Of a stretch of DNA of 58,058 nucleotides, positions 44,678 to 56,112 are shown piece after piece (within the stretch, counting starts at the first letter, position 1; every line of letters starts with the position of its first letter). The position numbers and the translations under genes were made by a program. Under the pieces are notes generated by a model. That model made no database searches. It saw nothing but the letters and a program-made list of their open reading frames with translations, and had not been told where the DNA came from. This DNA comes from Scytalidium lignicola (lineage: Eukaryota > Ascomycota > Leotiomycetes): assembly GCA_002812745.2 (NCBI GenBank), contig NCSJ02000275.1, forward strand, positions 1-58,058, written 5' to 3'.

Positions 44678-45887
44678 TCTCACAAAACCTATGATCGGTC
44701 ACCGTCAGCACTCAGTCCATATCTTGAAACAGATCCCAGTGACAACCCGCTGTGTGTAATAGTTCACATATTCTCCAAAGCTAAATAAACTACATATTGC
44801 TTAATGTTCCCAGGCAGTGTAACGCAATACTGAGATTGACAAAGCATAATGAGCAACCAAAAGACCTAAAAAGAGACCAAGCTTACTTAAGAAACTAGTA
44901 GTACAGAAAAAGAGGCGACCAGCGTCCCAAACATAATTAAAAGGATTATACAGAAAATACAGTGAGAGCCATGACGGTTCTCGAGAGAAAGAAATTAAAG
45001 GATGAAGAGAATAAACACAGGAAAAGTGGTAGATGATACACNTTTTTTGTATCATCGAACCCAGCCTAAGAAAATTGTTTCTAATTCGGGATGCATTTAC
45101 TGCTGCTCCTCCACCAACAGCAGCAGGTGCCAGGCGCCATCGCCACAATGCTGCCAGAGGACAAGTATTGATGGCCGTTACCTGCAGATTTGAGACCATC
45201 TACGCGCTTTCCTGATGCTGTCATGATGTTTAGGCTATTTGAGCATGGTGTTTTGGTCTTGTGATTGGTAGCCGCATTCATAAGCGCTTGTCCATATGGC
45301 CAGCCCTTTCAGGGGTCCGACGAAGTCTTGCATAATTCAGCACGTGACTAAAGCATTTGCGCTGGTTTAGGCGGCAAAAGCCCTATATTGGAAGTAGTCT
45401 CCGCTCAAGGTTGGTTTATGTCTTGGAGCCATCGATATTGAGCGTTAAAGGTTTGATTATGAGTAACTATTGAGTATTGTTGATTACGTGGGCTGCTTGA
45501 GGAGCTTCTCGCTTTGAATGACTTTTAACGCTGTTCAGAAATTTTATCACCAGCACTAATTTACACATTGCAGAACCGCCCAGTTTTCTCTAGACCAGAA
45601 TAGGGCCTTGTACCATTTCCTTACTTGAACTGAGCGCTAGATAGTCCATGACGGTGCTCGTAACCTTTCCCATTTAATTTGACCATTTGAATTCATCACA
45701 TCATACCTTGCAGCTTATAGCTTCGATGAAATCTAATTACACAAGCCGCCATATACTTGAAATATCGTACGGCAAGCCCCGTATCTTCATTGAATATTAT
45801 CCACCTTTAACCGTGCAAACGCCCGCTATCTCCTGGGTATTGCTTAGCCAACAGCTACTGAAAATCTCAAGACCCCGTTTCCAAACT
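44678..45887. other. Intergenic 1.2 kb; no gene seen
   Basis: CFEM gene upstream region and DBP5 3' flank. Frames at 44801..45199 and 45081..45281 (-) are unsupported. A single N before a T run lies at 45042. The 211-codon frame 45687..46322 (+) is antisense to the last DBP5 exon. Confidence 0.5.
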
Positions 45888-47493
45888 TTATGTCATTTTC
45901 AAGTTTGTACCAGCGCGACTGGACTTGATAATCTTCTTAACTGTCTCTTCCGTCTCATCCCAATCATCTTGATTGAGCTTAACCAGGTCGATTCCGTAGA
46001 ATTCAGCTATCTTGGAAAGTGCCATGAAACTCTTCTTGTCAAAAACAAAACTGATGCTAACACCAACTCGTCCGAATCGCCCAGTACGCCCTATACGATG
46101 AAGGTATGTCTCTGGGTCTGGTTCGTCGTCACTTCGACCCTTCATCGGGATGTCGTAATTAATAACCATCGAAACAGATTGGACATCAATACCACGAGCC
46201 AGTACATTAGTCGTGATCAAAACTTTAGCGCGACCTTGACGGAAATCCTCGAGAATGGTGTCACGTTCGGATCCTTCGAAAGCTCCGTGGATGGCTACGA
46301 CTTTATGGCCCTCTTTAGTTAATCGATCTGCAATCTCGGAAGCGGTGGATCGTTTCTATTCTAATGTCAGTTACAATAGTGAGATTTTCAGGGTAATACA
46401 TACTTTGACAAAAATGATAGAAGAACCAATCGTCATTAAGCCGTAAAGTGATGTAAGAATGTCATATTTGCCTTGCTCCGAAGGACAATCCATAAACATC
46501 TGTTTGATACCAGAGACAGTAAGCTCATCGCGCTTGAGACTGATCGTATTGGCACTTGGACTAAATTGTTGCGCATATCGCATGACCTCTTCTGGGAATG
46601 TAGCGGAGAAGAGTAGGATCTGTTTGACACTCGGGACCATCCTGGATGAGAGTTAGTAAAGGTTCATCGTAGCTATATAGGGTCACAAACTGTTTAACAC
46701 GGAGGCACTGGTCACCTAGGCCTTGCTGGTCCAACATATTATCAGCTTCATCCAAGACCAGAAGTTTCATCTGACTTGGATCTAGTTGTCTTCTCTTAAT
46801 GAGATCCATGACTGTTCCTGGAGTTCCAACAACTACCATTGCCTGGACTTTTGCGTTTCGCTCTACTGCACCTGGGACAGCAGCTTGAATAGTTAATCCG
46901 TCAACAAATTGACCGATGCTTCTGATGACGCCTTCGATTTGGCGCGCAAGCTCACGACTAGGGGCAACACATAAGGCTTGTGGTTGTTGAGGTTTGGTAT
47001 AATCTATACGCGACAATACGGTGATGACGAATGCCGCAGTCTTTCCAGTACCGGATTGCGATTGAGCAATCATATTTTGAGGAGGATCTTTCAGAAGTAG
47101 GGGTAGAGCTTTCTCTTGGATCTTTGACGGCTTCTTGAAATTCATACTGTAGAGGCCTTTTAAGATTTGCTCTTTGCTTTTGGATATAATTAGTATTGCT
47201 CCAAATAACAAAAACCGTCAGACTCACATCCCAAGCTCTTCAAAAGAGCTGATTGAATAAAGTGGGCTATTCTCGTCTCCTTGAATGTCACTGAGCTTTA
47301 CCTCCACTTCATATTGTGTATCATGTAGACCGGATCCACCCCTTTCCTCAACTGTGCCATCACCTTGGGTATCTGCTAAGTCACTCTCAACATTCTTCTT
47401 GTCGCTCACCACAGGAGAGGCAACATCATCTGCCCAAGACTTTTGTGACGTGCCAGGAGCAGCGCCTGTTGCAGGTACAGACGCCTCGGTCAT
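45888..47493 (-). CDS. DBP5: DEAD-box ATP-dependent RNA helicase DBP5, 485 aa
   Basis: Exons are 47493..47228, 47176..46691, 46641..46404 and 46355..45888. The joins give [34 protein letters not shown] and [18 protein letters not shown]. Motifs in order: Q motif [25 protein letters not shown], Ia PSRELARQ, Ib [41 protein letters not shown]. Length and the [10 protein letters not shown] and NYDIPMKG segments match Dbp5 (yeast 482 aa), which remodels mRNPs on the cytoplasmic face of nuclear pores for mRNA export. Intron 2 uses a GTTTGT donor with a clear TACTAAC branch point. The acidic N terminus (residues 1-88) is the usual divergent extension. It is head-to-head with BZZ1. Confidence 0.95.
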
Positions 47494-48039
47494 CTTAGAG
47501 ACAAGACGGCTAAACTAAGTGGATGGGTATATAGGGATAAACAATTCCTCCCTTGCCCACGTGTGAAAGTGAGGTTCTGCACAATGCAGTATGTGCTGGT
47601 GGGAAACAGAGGTGGTGGGGCAACCGAGTATAGTATGCACTTAATAGAATGGAAATGTTTGATTAGCGGTAGAGAGTGGAATAAAAAAGACACGTAACGG
47701 TGCGATCAACGCGCCTAGTTGCTTTGCAAACAAGTTTGGCGCAAATAAGGTTACTAGCAACAAAACAAAAAGTCAGGAGCTTAAAAGAAGCTCTCAGTTT
47801 TTGATACTTTCTGGTTATCGCGGGGTTAAGCGATTAGGGCCTGAAAACTGCGGCATAAACTTTGGGGATCCGCAAGCTGAATCCAGGGTACCTCGCCAGG
47901 GTAGTGGGGTACAGTATGTCGGTCTACTCGAACCCCATTGCGCGGCATAGAGCAGTCATCAACCATGAAGTTGATGCACCGGATGCATTTCATTTGCAGC
48001 TCATGACATTGAATCCGCCGATACATCACTGGGGAAGCC
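47494..48039. promoter_or_regulatory. Shared DBP5 / BZZ1 upstream region
   Basis: 546 bp between divergent start codons. It holds both 5' leaders. The 67-, 91- and 65-codon frames here are unsupported. No promoter element is clear by eye. Confidence 0.4.
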
Positions 48040-50423
48040 ATGGCAGACGTAGATATTGATCCGCACTTCGGACTAGAGCTCAAGGCAAGTGAGCGCCACA
48101 ACTGGACAACTATGGCTAAATTAACACTGTGCGCTCAAGGATGCCTTCAAGCCAGTCAACGCCTGGGTTGCCAATGGAATAACTTGGCTGGAGGATATCC
48201 AACTGTTTTACCGGGAACGAGGAGCTATTGAGAAAGAATATAGCGCAAAGCTCAATGCTTTGGCTAAGAAATACTATGAGAAGAAGGCAAGGAAGTCTAG
48301 TAATTTAAGTGTCGGGGATACACCTTCTCTAACTCCGGGTTCTCTCGAGAGGTATAACGGTATTGACCCTTTAAGAATGCTTTGAATACTAATATAACGA
48401 CTTAGCGCCTCCTTAACAATATGGACGACACAGCTTACAACTCTTGAATCTACGGCAGCAGAACATGATCGGTTTGGCGGAGAACTGGAAACGCAGCTTG
48501 CAAATCCGCTAAAATATCTGGGTACACGCTTTGAGGAGCTGCGAAAACGGCATGTGGAGTTCGCGGAGAAGTTGGAGAAAGAGAGAGATGGCGCCTATAG
48601 CGATCTTCGCAAGATGAAAGCCAAATACGATGCAACGTGCCAGGAGGTAGAGAACAAGCGCAAGAAGTCGGAATCTTCCTTCGATTACTCTAAAACGAAA
48701 GCCCAGAATGCGTATCAACAGCAGATCCAAGATATGAATAACGTCAAGAATAGTTATCTAATTGCTATCAACGTTACGAATAAACAGAAGGAAAAATACT
48801 ATCATGAATATGTACCAGACGTGCTTGACAGCATGCAGGAGCTCTCGGAATCTCGGACGGTGAAACTTAACGCAATTTGGGCATTGGCTGCTCAGCTTGA
48901 GGCTGATATGCTCAAACGGAGCACCGATATTATCAATCACCTCTCAGCGGAAATACCTAGGAATCACCCTTCCTTAGATTCAATGATGTTTCTGAGGCAC
49001 AACTTAACACAATGGCAAGAACCACCAGACAAAGTCTTCGAGCCTAGCCCCGTCTGGCATGATGATGCTGTCATGGTGGTTGATGATGCTGCAAAGGTGT
49101 TCCTTCGAAACGTTCTTAGCAGATCTAAATCGCAGCTTGGCGATCTTAAAAGAGAGGTGGACAAGAAACGGAGAGATGTGGAATCAGCTAAGAAGGTAAA
49201 ACAACAAGTCCGAGATGGGAAAGATAAAAGGGACGAGGTTGAGGTTGTCAGAGGCGTCTTTGCGTTGCAGGAAGAACTTCACCAGATTGACCATAAGCGT
49301 TTAACAGCAGAAGTGGAAACTTCTACGATTACACAAGCAGTCGGCGATGTTACTTTAGGGTCGAGGAACCACAATTTCAAATCTCAAACGTTCAAGATAC
49401 CTACAAATTGCGACCTTTGTGGGGATCGCATTTGGGGATTATCAGCCAAAGGGTTCGACTGTAAAGACTGTGGTTATACGTGTCACAGCAAATGTGAAAT
49501 GAAGGTTCCCGCAGAATGCCCGGGAGAACTGAACAAAGAAGAAAAGAAAAAGCTAAAAGCAGAGCGTCAAGAGGCGGCCAATTCAAATGGTGTAGCGGCT
49601 CCCGCATCTACTGATAATGTTGCTGAACTTCCGGCAATGAGTCGATCGAATACGATGAATTCTCTAAGTTCGGGTTATGCAGCAAGTGCAAATCGTTCGA
49701 TCTCAGGAAATCCACCTAGAACACCGATAGAGGAAACACCACCAGATAGAACAAATAGCATCGCAACTACTGCCACTACAGCTACTGCAGTTAGGAAGAA
49801 CCGTGTGATCGCACCTCCACCGGCGTCTTATATTAGCGAGTTACCTGGGAGCAGTGTAAATGGATCAGGCGGTGCTACCAGTGAGCAAAGAGGCAAGATG
49901 CTATACACATACGAAGCAAACGTAGATGGAGAAATTACAGTTCCTGAAGGAAGAGATGTCATTATCATTGAAGCAGATGGTAAGCTGCCCCCTTCCTAGA
50001 AAAGCGAAAGTCCATCAAAACCCTCTTAACTAATTTACACCATCAGATGGATCGGGGTGGACCAAAGTCCGCGCTGGCTACAAAGAAGGTCTCGTCCCGA
50101 CCTCCTACCTTGAAATTACGGCGTCACAACCAGCCGGGGCCGCGCGCCCGTCATCTATGATGTCCAACTCGAGCTCTTCGATAACGAACAGCGCTGGGAC
50201 GGTGAAGAAACAAGGACCGGCGGTGGCACCCAAGAGAGGAGCCAAGAAACTGAAGTATGTGGAGGCACTGTATGATTATACGGCGCAGAGCGACGCCGAG
50301 CACAGCATGAGTGAGGGGGAGAGATTCGTTCTCATCAAGGCAGATCCGGGGGATGGATGGGCGGAGGTTGAGAAGGGAGGAGTGACCAAGAGTGTTCCGG
50401 CAAATTACGTTCATGTTGTCTAG
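48040..50423 (+). CDS. BZZ1: BZZ1-like F-BAR / C1 / SH3-SH3 protein, 735 aa
   Basis: Exons are 48040..48084, 48140..48351, 48406..49979 and 50047..50423. Intron 1 has a GC donor (AAG|GCAAGT...CTCAAG); only this junction keeps the frame, joining HFGLELK to DAFKPVNAWVANG. The F-BAR domain spans about residues 5-260 (FYRERGAIEKEYSAKLNAL, KRHVEFAEKLEKERDGAY, INVTNKQKEKYYHEYVPDV). The C1 domain is at about 408-457 with the HC3HC-type spacing HNFKSQTF, CDLCGDRIWG, CKDCGYTCHSKC, C. Two SH3 domains follow (LYTYEANVDGEITVPEGRD; YVEALYDYTAQSDAEHSMSE to VPANYVHVV). Yeast Bzz1 bends membrane and activates Las17/WASP-driven actin at endocytic patches; the C1 domain is present in filamentous fungal forms. 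Intron 3 splits the first SH3. Confidence 0.92.
48085..48139 (+). other. BZZ1: GC-AG intron of BZZ1 (55 nt)
   Basis: The donor is AAG|GCAAGT, the usual context for rare GC donors. The acceptor is GCTCAAG. A nearby GTGAGC (starting at 48090) would break the reading frame, and no alternative acceptor restores the conserved GLELK-DAFKPVN junction. Confidence 0.8.
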
Positions 50424-52692
50424 AGAGAGATGGAGCGCAATGGTAGTGGCAATGGCAATGGTAGACAAATGGATGATAATGGTGGAAACATGGATATTTG
50501 CAGCATTGCATGGAGTCGGCGGTGCCACTTTATTTTATCCCTTTTATTTGCGTTTGTAGAGAAGCATTAAAAGAGTGTTAGTTTGATTGATAACAACAGT
50601 AGTAGCAGCAGCATTGGTGGTCATAGGAAGAAGTTTTGCAAACCGTCGTTCAAAAAGAAGAAAGAGGAGTTGAAAATTGAAAAAGTACAGTAGTATTAAG
50701 ACAAGAAATGTCCAAGATCTTGGTGGTGATTTGCTTACGCGGATATTCTTGGCCCCAGGAGACGAATTGTCGGGATGAGGTACTGTAATGGGGGGGTGGA
50801 ATCCCTTCCAAGAACGTAATTAAAAGAACAAGAAAGACGATCCAAAAAGGAGGATATGCCGAGCTATTCCATATCTGCATCTTTTCCGGGGTCCTGTCAT
50901 TTGTTACACAGTAGACAGGAGCAGCGCCAGCAATCTTGACAGAAAGCCAGCTGGTCAGGAACAAGTCCTGTACATTATTACTGTTATTGTGCAAAAGTAA
51001 AATTACAAGATAAACAGGGACAGCACGGGACAGGAACAAGAAAAAATGCCACATCATTGAGGCAACAAACCAAGGCACATGCACAGGCGAACGACAAAAA
51101 CAAACACAAAAAAACCTGGAAAGTCAAGCTATGCATAAAAACACAAATCCCACCACACCCACACCCACCAAGGATGTGAAGAAAGTTATGACGATCTCCG
51201 GCACATCGTAATTCGCGGGTCCCGCAGATCGGAAACAGGAGTGAAACTTTGGTCGCACAGTCGCGATCTTCGAAGCTTTTTTATGGGTGGGTGTACTGTA
51301 GTGTCGGACCAGTGGATTGCCGTTGAACACTGGCTGCTCGGGCAAATCACCGTGCTTTTTAGTCTGTCTGTCTGTCTGAAGAAGAAGAGAGAGAGAAGAG
51401 TGGTGCTAATTAATTAATTACAACAGGAACCCTCCATCAAAAATCCACTGGATCTGGCAAGGTCCCAGCGGAGATTAATATCTTGTACTGTGGTAGTTCT
51501 GGAGCGATCGTGTCGCTCGTGTCGCTCCCTTCTTTTTTTCGACGTGTTAGGCCCCCAGTAGTTACTTATGCACGCCTGGTGGTGGTGACACCCCCAAAGC
51601 CGGTTTCTCCTTTCGTGGATAAGTTATGGAGGATTGGCGCGTGGTGGAGAAGAAGTTGTTTGGCAGGTTACCTTGGGTTGAGGCAGTGCAAAAAGAACTC
51701 GATCGGAAGAGAGAGTGGCAGGAAAGGACAAGACAGAGCGACCGAGTCGTGCGAAGTCAAAGTGTTTTGCAAGCGCTTCGTGTTGATCCCCTTGCAAGCA
51801 CAAAGCTGTAATCTGCAATTCGTATTACAACTGTTGTTCATCTGTACTTTCTGGCTGTTTACAGCCGTATGGCATGAGATTTCTCCTTTTAAAATAGACA
51901 CAAGGTGCTGAGGCTTGCGGGGCCGAGACTCTCGACTGGCTGGACTGGCTGGACTTGGCCACCACCATCAATGTCATCCGTCAGTTGCAGCCCGTAAAAG
52001 AACATGTGCATCTACATGTACCGGTACAGTCCAAGTACCGTGAGTATAGTAATAAGTTATTAATGACTCCGTACAGATACGGGGCATACGGTAGGGCAAC
52101 AACAAAACTCGCTGGTTCCAAGCAGAAACCAAGTGGAGTGCGCCACCTCCTCACACCCCCCCACCAGCCTCCCCTGACCGTGGGCCTTTGTGGCGTCGCA
52201 TCGGCCGTACCTTGATCACGCTTATGTACGGCAGCAGCTTGGACGAAAGCGAGTGGAAAGGTATCTGGGTACCTGGGTACTTGCACTAGTCCGCTTCTGA
52301 CACGCGAGGTCTCGAATGTGAGTGCTACTGTAACTCAAACCCACCACCCCGTTCCTCCCTTTCTCCTGTTCCTCCTACTTCAGACCTCTTCCTCGCCCTT
52401 CTTCAGCTCCTGACTTCTTTCCTCGATCATAATAATTCCATCTTAAAAAAAGACAGCAAATCATTCGTTGCTGCTGTCTCAATCGCTTTTTTCCTTTTTT
52501 AACAGGACTCTTAATAGATCCTTTCTTGGGAATTGTCTCTCACTCTCTTCGAGGCTTCCCACCGGTCGTTTCTTAAGACCCATTTTCACACCACAATCCG
52601 AAACGCCCGAATCCTCCAAAACTCTCACCAATTCAACCTTCTTCCACTCACTCAATCATCATCTATTCCGAAATTTCTAACAATTTAACAAT
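50424..52692. other. 2.3 kb upstream region of the GH72 gene; no gene seen
   Basis: It runs from the BZZ1 stop to the GH72 start. It contains simple repeats at 51363-51420, a short tandem GACTGGCTG at about 51933, a GGGTACCTGGGTAC stretch at about 52267, and a strongly pyrimidine-rich leader from about 52330 to 52690, typical of well-expressed fungal genes. Open frames (for example 51483..51911, +, 142 codons) show no family features. Confidence 0.5.
51363..51420. repeat. Simple repeats: (TCTG)4, GAA/GA-rich, (TTAA)n
   Basis: TCTG is repeated four times from 51363, followed by a GAA/GA-rich purine stretch and then a TTAATTAATTAATTA run ending at 51420. It is non-coding. Confidence 0.8.
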
Positions 52693-54276
52693 ATGAAGTC
52701 ATACTCTGCAATTGCAGCTTTAGCTGCGGTGGGATCCGTGTTCGCTGTGCCATCTCCCGTTGAAGACCTTGCTCCCAGAGCCGCTGCGTCGCTCACCCCC
52801 ATCACAACTAAGGGAAATGGTAAGAATCCGGCCGAGTTTAAATATCCACAAAAAACAAACAAAAGTCATCAATTACTCACAAGTTTGCAGCGTTCTTCTC
52901 AGGAACCAACCGATTCTATATCCGTGGAGTCGATTACCAGCCAGGCGGATCCTCCAAGCTCGTCGACCCCATTGCCGACGAGACCACCTGCACTCGGGAC
53001 ATTACCTACTTCAAGCAGCTCGGCATCAACGCCATTCGAGTATACACGGTTGACAACTCCGCCAACCACGATGCATGCATGAACGCGCTGGCAGCGGCAG
53101 GCATCTACTTGATCCTCGACGTCAACACCCCTCTTTACTCCCTCAATCGTGCGACCCCAGCACCCTCTTACAATGCTTTGTACCTCCAAAACATCTTTGC
53201 AACCATCGATGCATTTGCCGGGTACAGCAACACCCTCGCTTTCTTCTCTGGTAACGAGGTTATCAACGATGACACCACCACCAGCGCTGCTCCTTACGTT
53301 AAGGCTGTCACTCGTGATATGAGACAGTACATCAAGAGCCAGAACTACCGTACCATTCCCGTCGGTTACTCCGCCGCCGATGTTGACTCCAACCGTATTC
53401 AAATGGCCCAGTTCATGAACTGCGGCTCCGACGACGAGCGCAGTGATTTCTTCGCTTTCAACGACTACTCGTGGTGTGATCCTTCCTCCTTCACACAATC
53501 TGGATGGGATCAGAAGGTCAAGAACTTCACCGACTATGGTATCCCAATTTTGTAGGTCATCTACTCTCCCTAGTTCTAATTATATACGTTAACATATATT
53601 CTTTTAAAGCTTGTCCGAGTATGGATGCATCACCAACGGTCGTCAATTCGAGGAAGTATCTGCCCTTTACAACACCGAAATGACAATCTGCTACTCAGGT
53701 GGTATGGTCTATGAGTACTCTCAAGAAGGCAACGGCTACGGTCTCGTGACGATTGATGGCAGCACCGTCACCACTGACAAGGACTTCACAGCTTTGAAGA
53801 CTGCCTTTTCCAAGACTCCAAACCCAACTGGTGATGGAAACTATAACCCTACTGCCCATTCTTCTACCTGCCCACCGGCCTCTTCTACCTGGAATGTGAC
53901 AAGCGATAATCTCCCTGCCCTTCCATCTGCCGCAGCTGCTGTGAGTTCCTCCCTTTTGCCCCGCAAGCCCGCAATAAATTGAATGTCCGCTAATAATAAT
54001 TTATAGTTGATGAAGAATGGTGCTGGCAAGGGTGTGGGTCTTAGCGGTCCTGGATCCCAGTCTGCAGGCGCTGATGCTTCTCTATCCGGATCCGTATCTA
54101 GTGCCAGCTCTTCCAGCTCTAGCTCTGGCACTTCATCCGGTTCTTCATCCTCTAGCAGCAGCACCGGTACAGGAACTCCAAACGCTGGATCTTCTGTCCA
54201 ACCCATCGGAAACGCGCCATTTGTCCTTGGATTCGTCGTTGTGGCCTGCACGTTCTTGGGAACTGCAATGCTTTAG
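52693..54276 (+). CDS. GH72 1,3-beta-glucanosyltransferase (Gel/Gas family), GPI-anchored, 462 aa
   Basis: Exons are 52693..52819, 52891..53551, 53610..53940 and 54007..54276. The joins give KGN-AFFSGTNRFYIRG, GIPI-FLSEYGC and SAAAA-LMKNGAG. A signal peptide (MKSYSAIAALAAVGSVFAVP) starts the protein. The GH72 catalytic pair is Glu165 in FFSGNEVIND (acid/base) and Glu266 in FLSEYGC (nucleophile), close to Gel1's spacing. Conserved GVDYQPGG, GINAIRVY and DYSWCDPSSF are present. There is no Cys-rich X8/CBM43 module, so it is the Gel1-type short form. A Ser-rich region precedes a C-terminal hydrophobic tail (FVLGFVVVACTFLGTAML), a GPI-anchor signal. The enzyme elongates and branches beta-1,3-glucan in the cell wall. 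The pyrimidine-rich leader suggests strong expression. Confidence 0.95.
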
Positions 54277-54669
54277 ATCCTTAGATTTTGTTGAAGGCGT
54301 CATATATATGTAAAAATGTGCTTGTACATGCCTTGTGTTTTCTAATAGCTAGGGCGGTGCAAGCTTCATGGTTTTCAGGGTTACATGGCTGGGAAATCAA
54401 GCAGATTTTGGCTTTCGGCATGTTTTTGCATCAGAAAGCGGTGTGTTTTGCTTCGACTCTCCTTCTGAGATGGTATTGTTTTGCTTAATTGCTTTCTGGG
54501 TCCAGTTGCAGGTTTAGCCTGGGCGTCTCATTGTCAGAAAATAGAGAATTGATACTCTGTAAAATGTATTTGACTTTTTGATAATAGATGTGGTAATTTT
54601 TCTCTTCTCTCCTTTTTCCACAAGATAATATTTCAATACCTCTTGCTTTTCCCTAACCTTGAAAAATGC
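54277..54669. other. Intergenic between convergent 3' ends
   Basis: About 390 bp between the GH72 stop (+) and the fRMsr stop (-). It contains their 3' UTRs; no gene is seen. Confidence 0.5.
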
Positions 54670-55676
54670 TCACCAATCACAACTCCTCCCCAACAACGCC
54701 GCCAACTTCTCCAACCAAACCCGATCAACCTGACCAAACCCACCGCGAACCGTACAATCCACATCAATAATCGCAACCACCTTCTTTTCTTCTCCTTCTC
54801 CTCCTTCTCCTCCCACCATAATCGGAACCACAATCTCGCTCTTGCTGTCCCCGTCACAGGCGATGTGGCCTGGGAAGGAATCTACATCGTCGACGAGCTG
54901 CGTGGTTCGCGAGGCGGCGGCGGTGCCGCAGACGCCACGGTTAAAGGCGATGGTTTGGCAGGCGACTTTTCCTTGGAAGGGGCCGAGGATTAGGGATTGG
55001 GATTTGGTGGAGGGGTTGAGGGTGTAGAAGCCTGTTTTTCTTAGTTATTTTTATTTTTTATTTTTTGAGGTTTGGTTTTTTGGGGGTTTTGAGGGGTTTG
55101 GATTAGGGGTGAAAATGAGAATGAGGGGGACTGTGCCGTAGATAGGGGGATAGGGGAGGATAACTTACCAGCCCAGTTTACTTCGCTTGATGGCGAGGGT
55201 AGGGATTTATATGCGTGCCATAGGAGAGAAGCGGTGTTTGATAGGTTACTACATCCCGTCTTAGCCTTTTTCTTCTTCTTTCCCAACATTGGAAATATTC
55301 AGGGGGGAAGTTGGAAGTTGGATTTTGATATCACGTGACGTGACTTTGAGTATACATACCAGACCTTGTAAATGTTGTCAAGTTAATGTTTATTTTAATT
55401 TTTAATATAGTTTTGGCAAATTTGGGGGGGTGGTGGTTGTTAAACTAACCCAATTCCTTTGTCCGTCAAATAAGACCTCGGCCTGCTCTAGGACTTGTGT
55501 GTAAGCCTCCTCCTTGGTGATGCCACTGGCGAAGGTTGACGCCTCGGCGTGAACCTGCAGCTGGTTATTAGCCTGTGTCTCTGCATAATAACTAGTATTT
55601 TTATATTGTAATGCTTTGTCATATGGAGAGAGGCATAGAACGAAGAAAAACAAGAAAAGGAAAAGCTCCATACCAT
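54670..55676 (-). CDS. Free methionine-R-sulfoxide reductase (GAF domain, fRMsr), 186 aa
   Basis: Exons are 55676..55674 (ATG only), 55554..55450, 55259..55169 and 55031..54670. The first intron (GTATGG...CTGCAG) joins M to VHAEASTFAS. The last (GTAAGT...AAACAG) gives VNWAG-FYTLNPS. The GAF core is LILGPFQGKVACQTIAF, RGVCGTAA, FPGHIACDGDSKSEIVVPI, VVAIIDVDC. The three catalytic or resolving cysteines are those in VACQ, GVCG and HIACD. It reduces free Met-R-sulfoxide in the cytosol with thioredoxin (yeast YKL069W). The exon 2-3 junction is uncertain: the canonical GTTAGT...CTAAG model gives NW-TGCS-NLSN, two residues longer than I expect. The last exons lack ATG, so no open frame marks them; the 116-codon frame 54643..54993 (+) is its antisense shadow. 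Confidence 0.85.
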
Positions 55677-56112
55677 GATTGCCTGCTGAAGATACCACTG
55701 TTCTCTGACGGGCTGGCCTTGTGGCGGGGAAAATTTACAAGGAATTCTGTAATTATAAGCCTGCTGTTGCAATTCGCAACGTCTTTTCCTTACAGGAGAG
55801 CAGGGGGAAGTAAAACTCCTTTGTGCTGTAAGTTTTACTATGGACCTGTAGGTGATTTTTCGGAATTCCGGTTCCGATTCTAGATGTGTTGATGTGTGAT
55901 GTGATTGGAGTCCCGGAGGGATGCAAAAAGCTGCCAGTCGGGATCGGTGGACGCACACCCGTTGATACTGGCTGGCCCGTGCTTGCTCTGTTGATTTATA
56001 CGGAACCTCTCTTTCGTGTTTCTTTAAAATATATATATATAAAGGAAACCTTTGAGAAATAAACCTGATTATCATCGGGCAAACCTAATTAGCATCTTAT
56101 CTACTCCCCAAG
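55677..56112. promoter_or_regulatory. Shared fRMsr / DLH upstream region
   Basis: 436 bp between divergent start codons. The only clear element is the TATA-like run near the hydrolase start. The 195-codon frame 55488..56075 (-) crosses this region and the fRMsr 5' end and is not supported as a gene. Confidence 0.45.
56032..56043 (+). promoter_or_regulatory. TATA-like element of the dienelactone hydrolase gene
   Basis: TATATATATAAA lies 70 bp upstream of the ATG at 56113, a workable distance for a core promoter. Motif resemblance only. Confidence 0.45.

Noticed and set aside
44801..45281. Minus-strand frames upstream of the CFEM gene
   Set aside because: They contain an N, have no recognisable domain and do not splice into a neighbour.
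45687..46322. 211-codon plus-strand frame
   Set aside because: Mostly antisense to the last DBP5 exon. The DBP5 motifs on the other strand are unambiguous.
47920..47960. tRNA-like B-box (GGGTTCGAG on the minus strand)
   Set aside because: No matching A-box, acceptor stem or cloverleaf around it. Other TTCGA hits in the window also failed.
54643..54993. 116-codon plus-strand frame
   Set aside because: Antisense shadow of the last fRMsr exon, whose GAF motifs and three cysteines are clear on the minus strand.
55488..56075. 195-codon minus-strand frame
   Set aside because: It overlaps the fRMsr 5' exon in another frame and runs through the divergent promoter and TATA-like run. No domain features.
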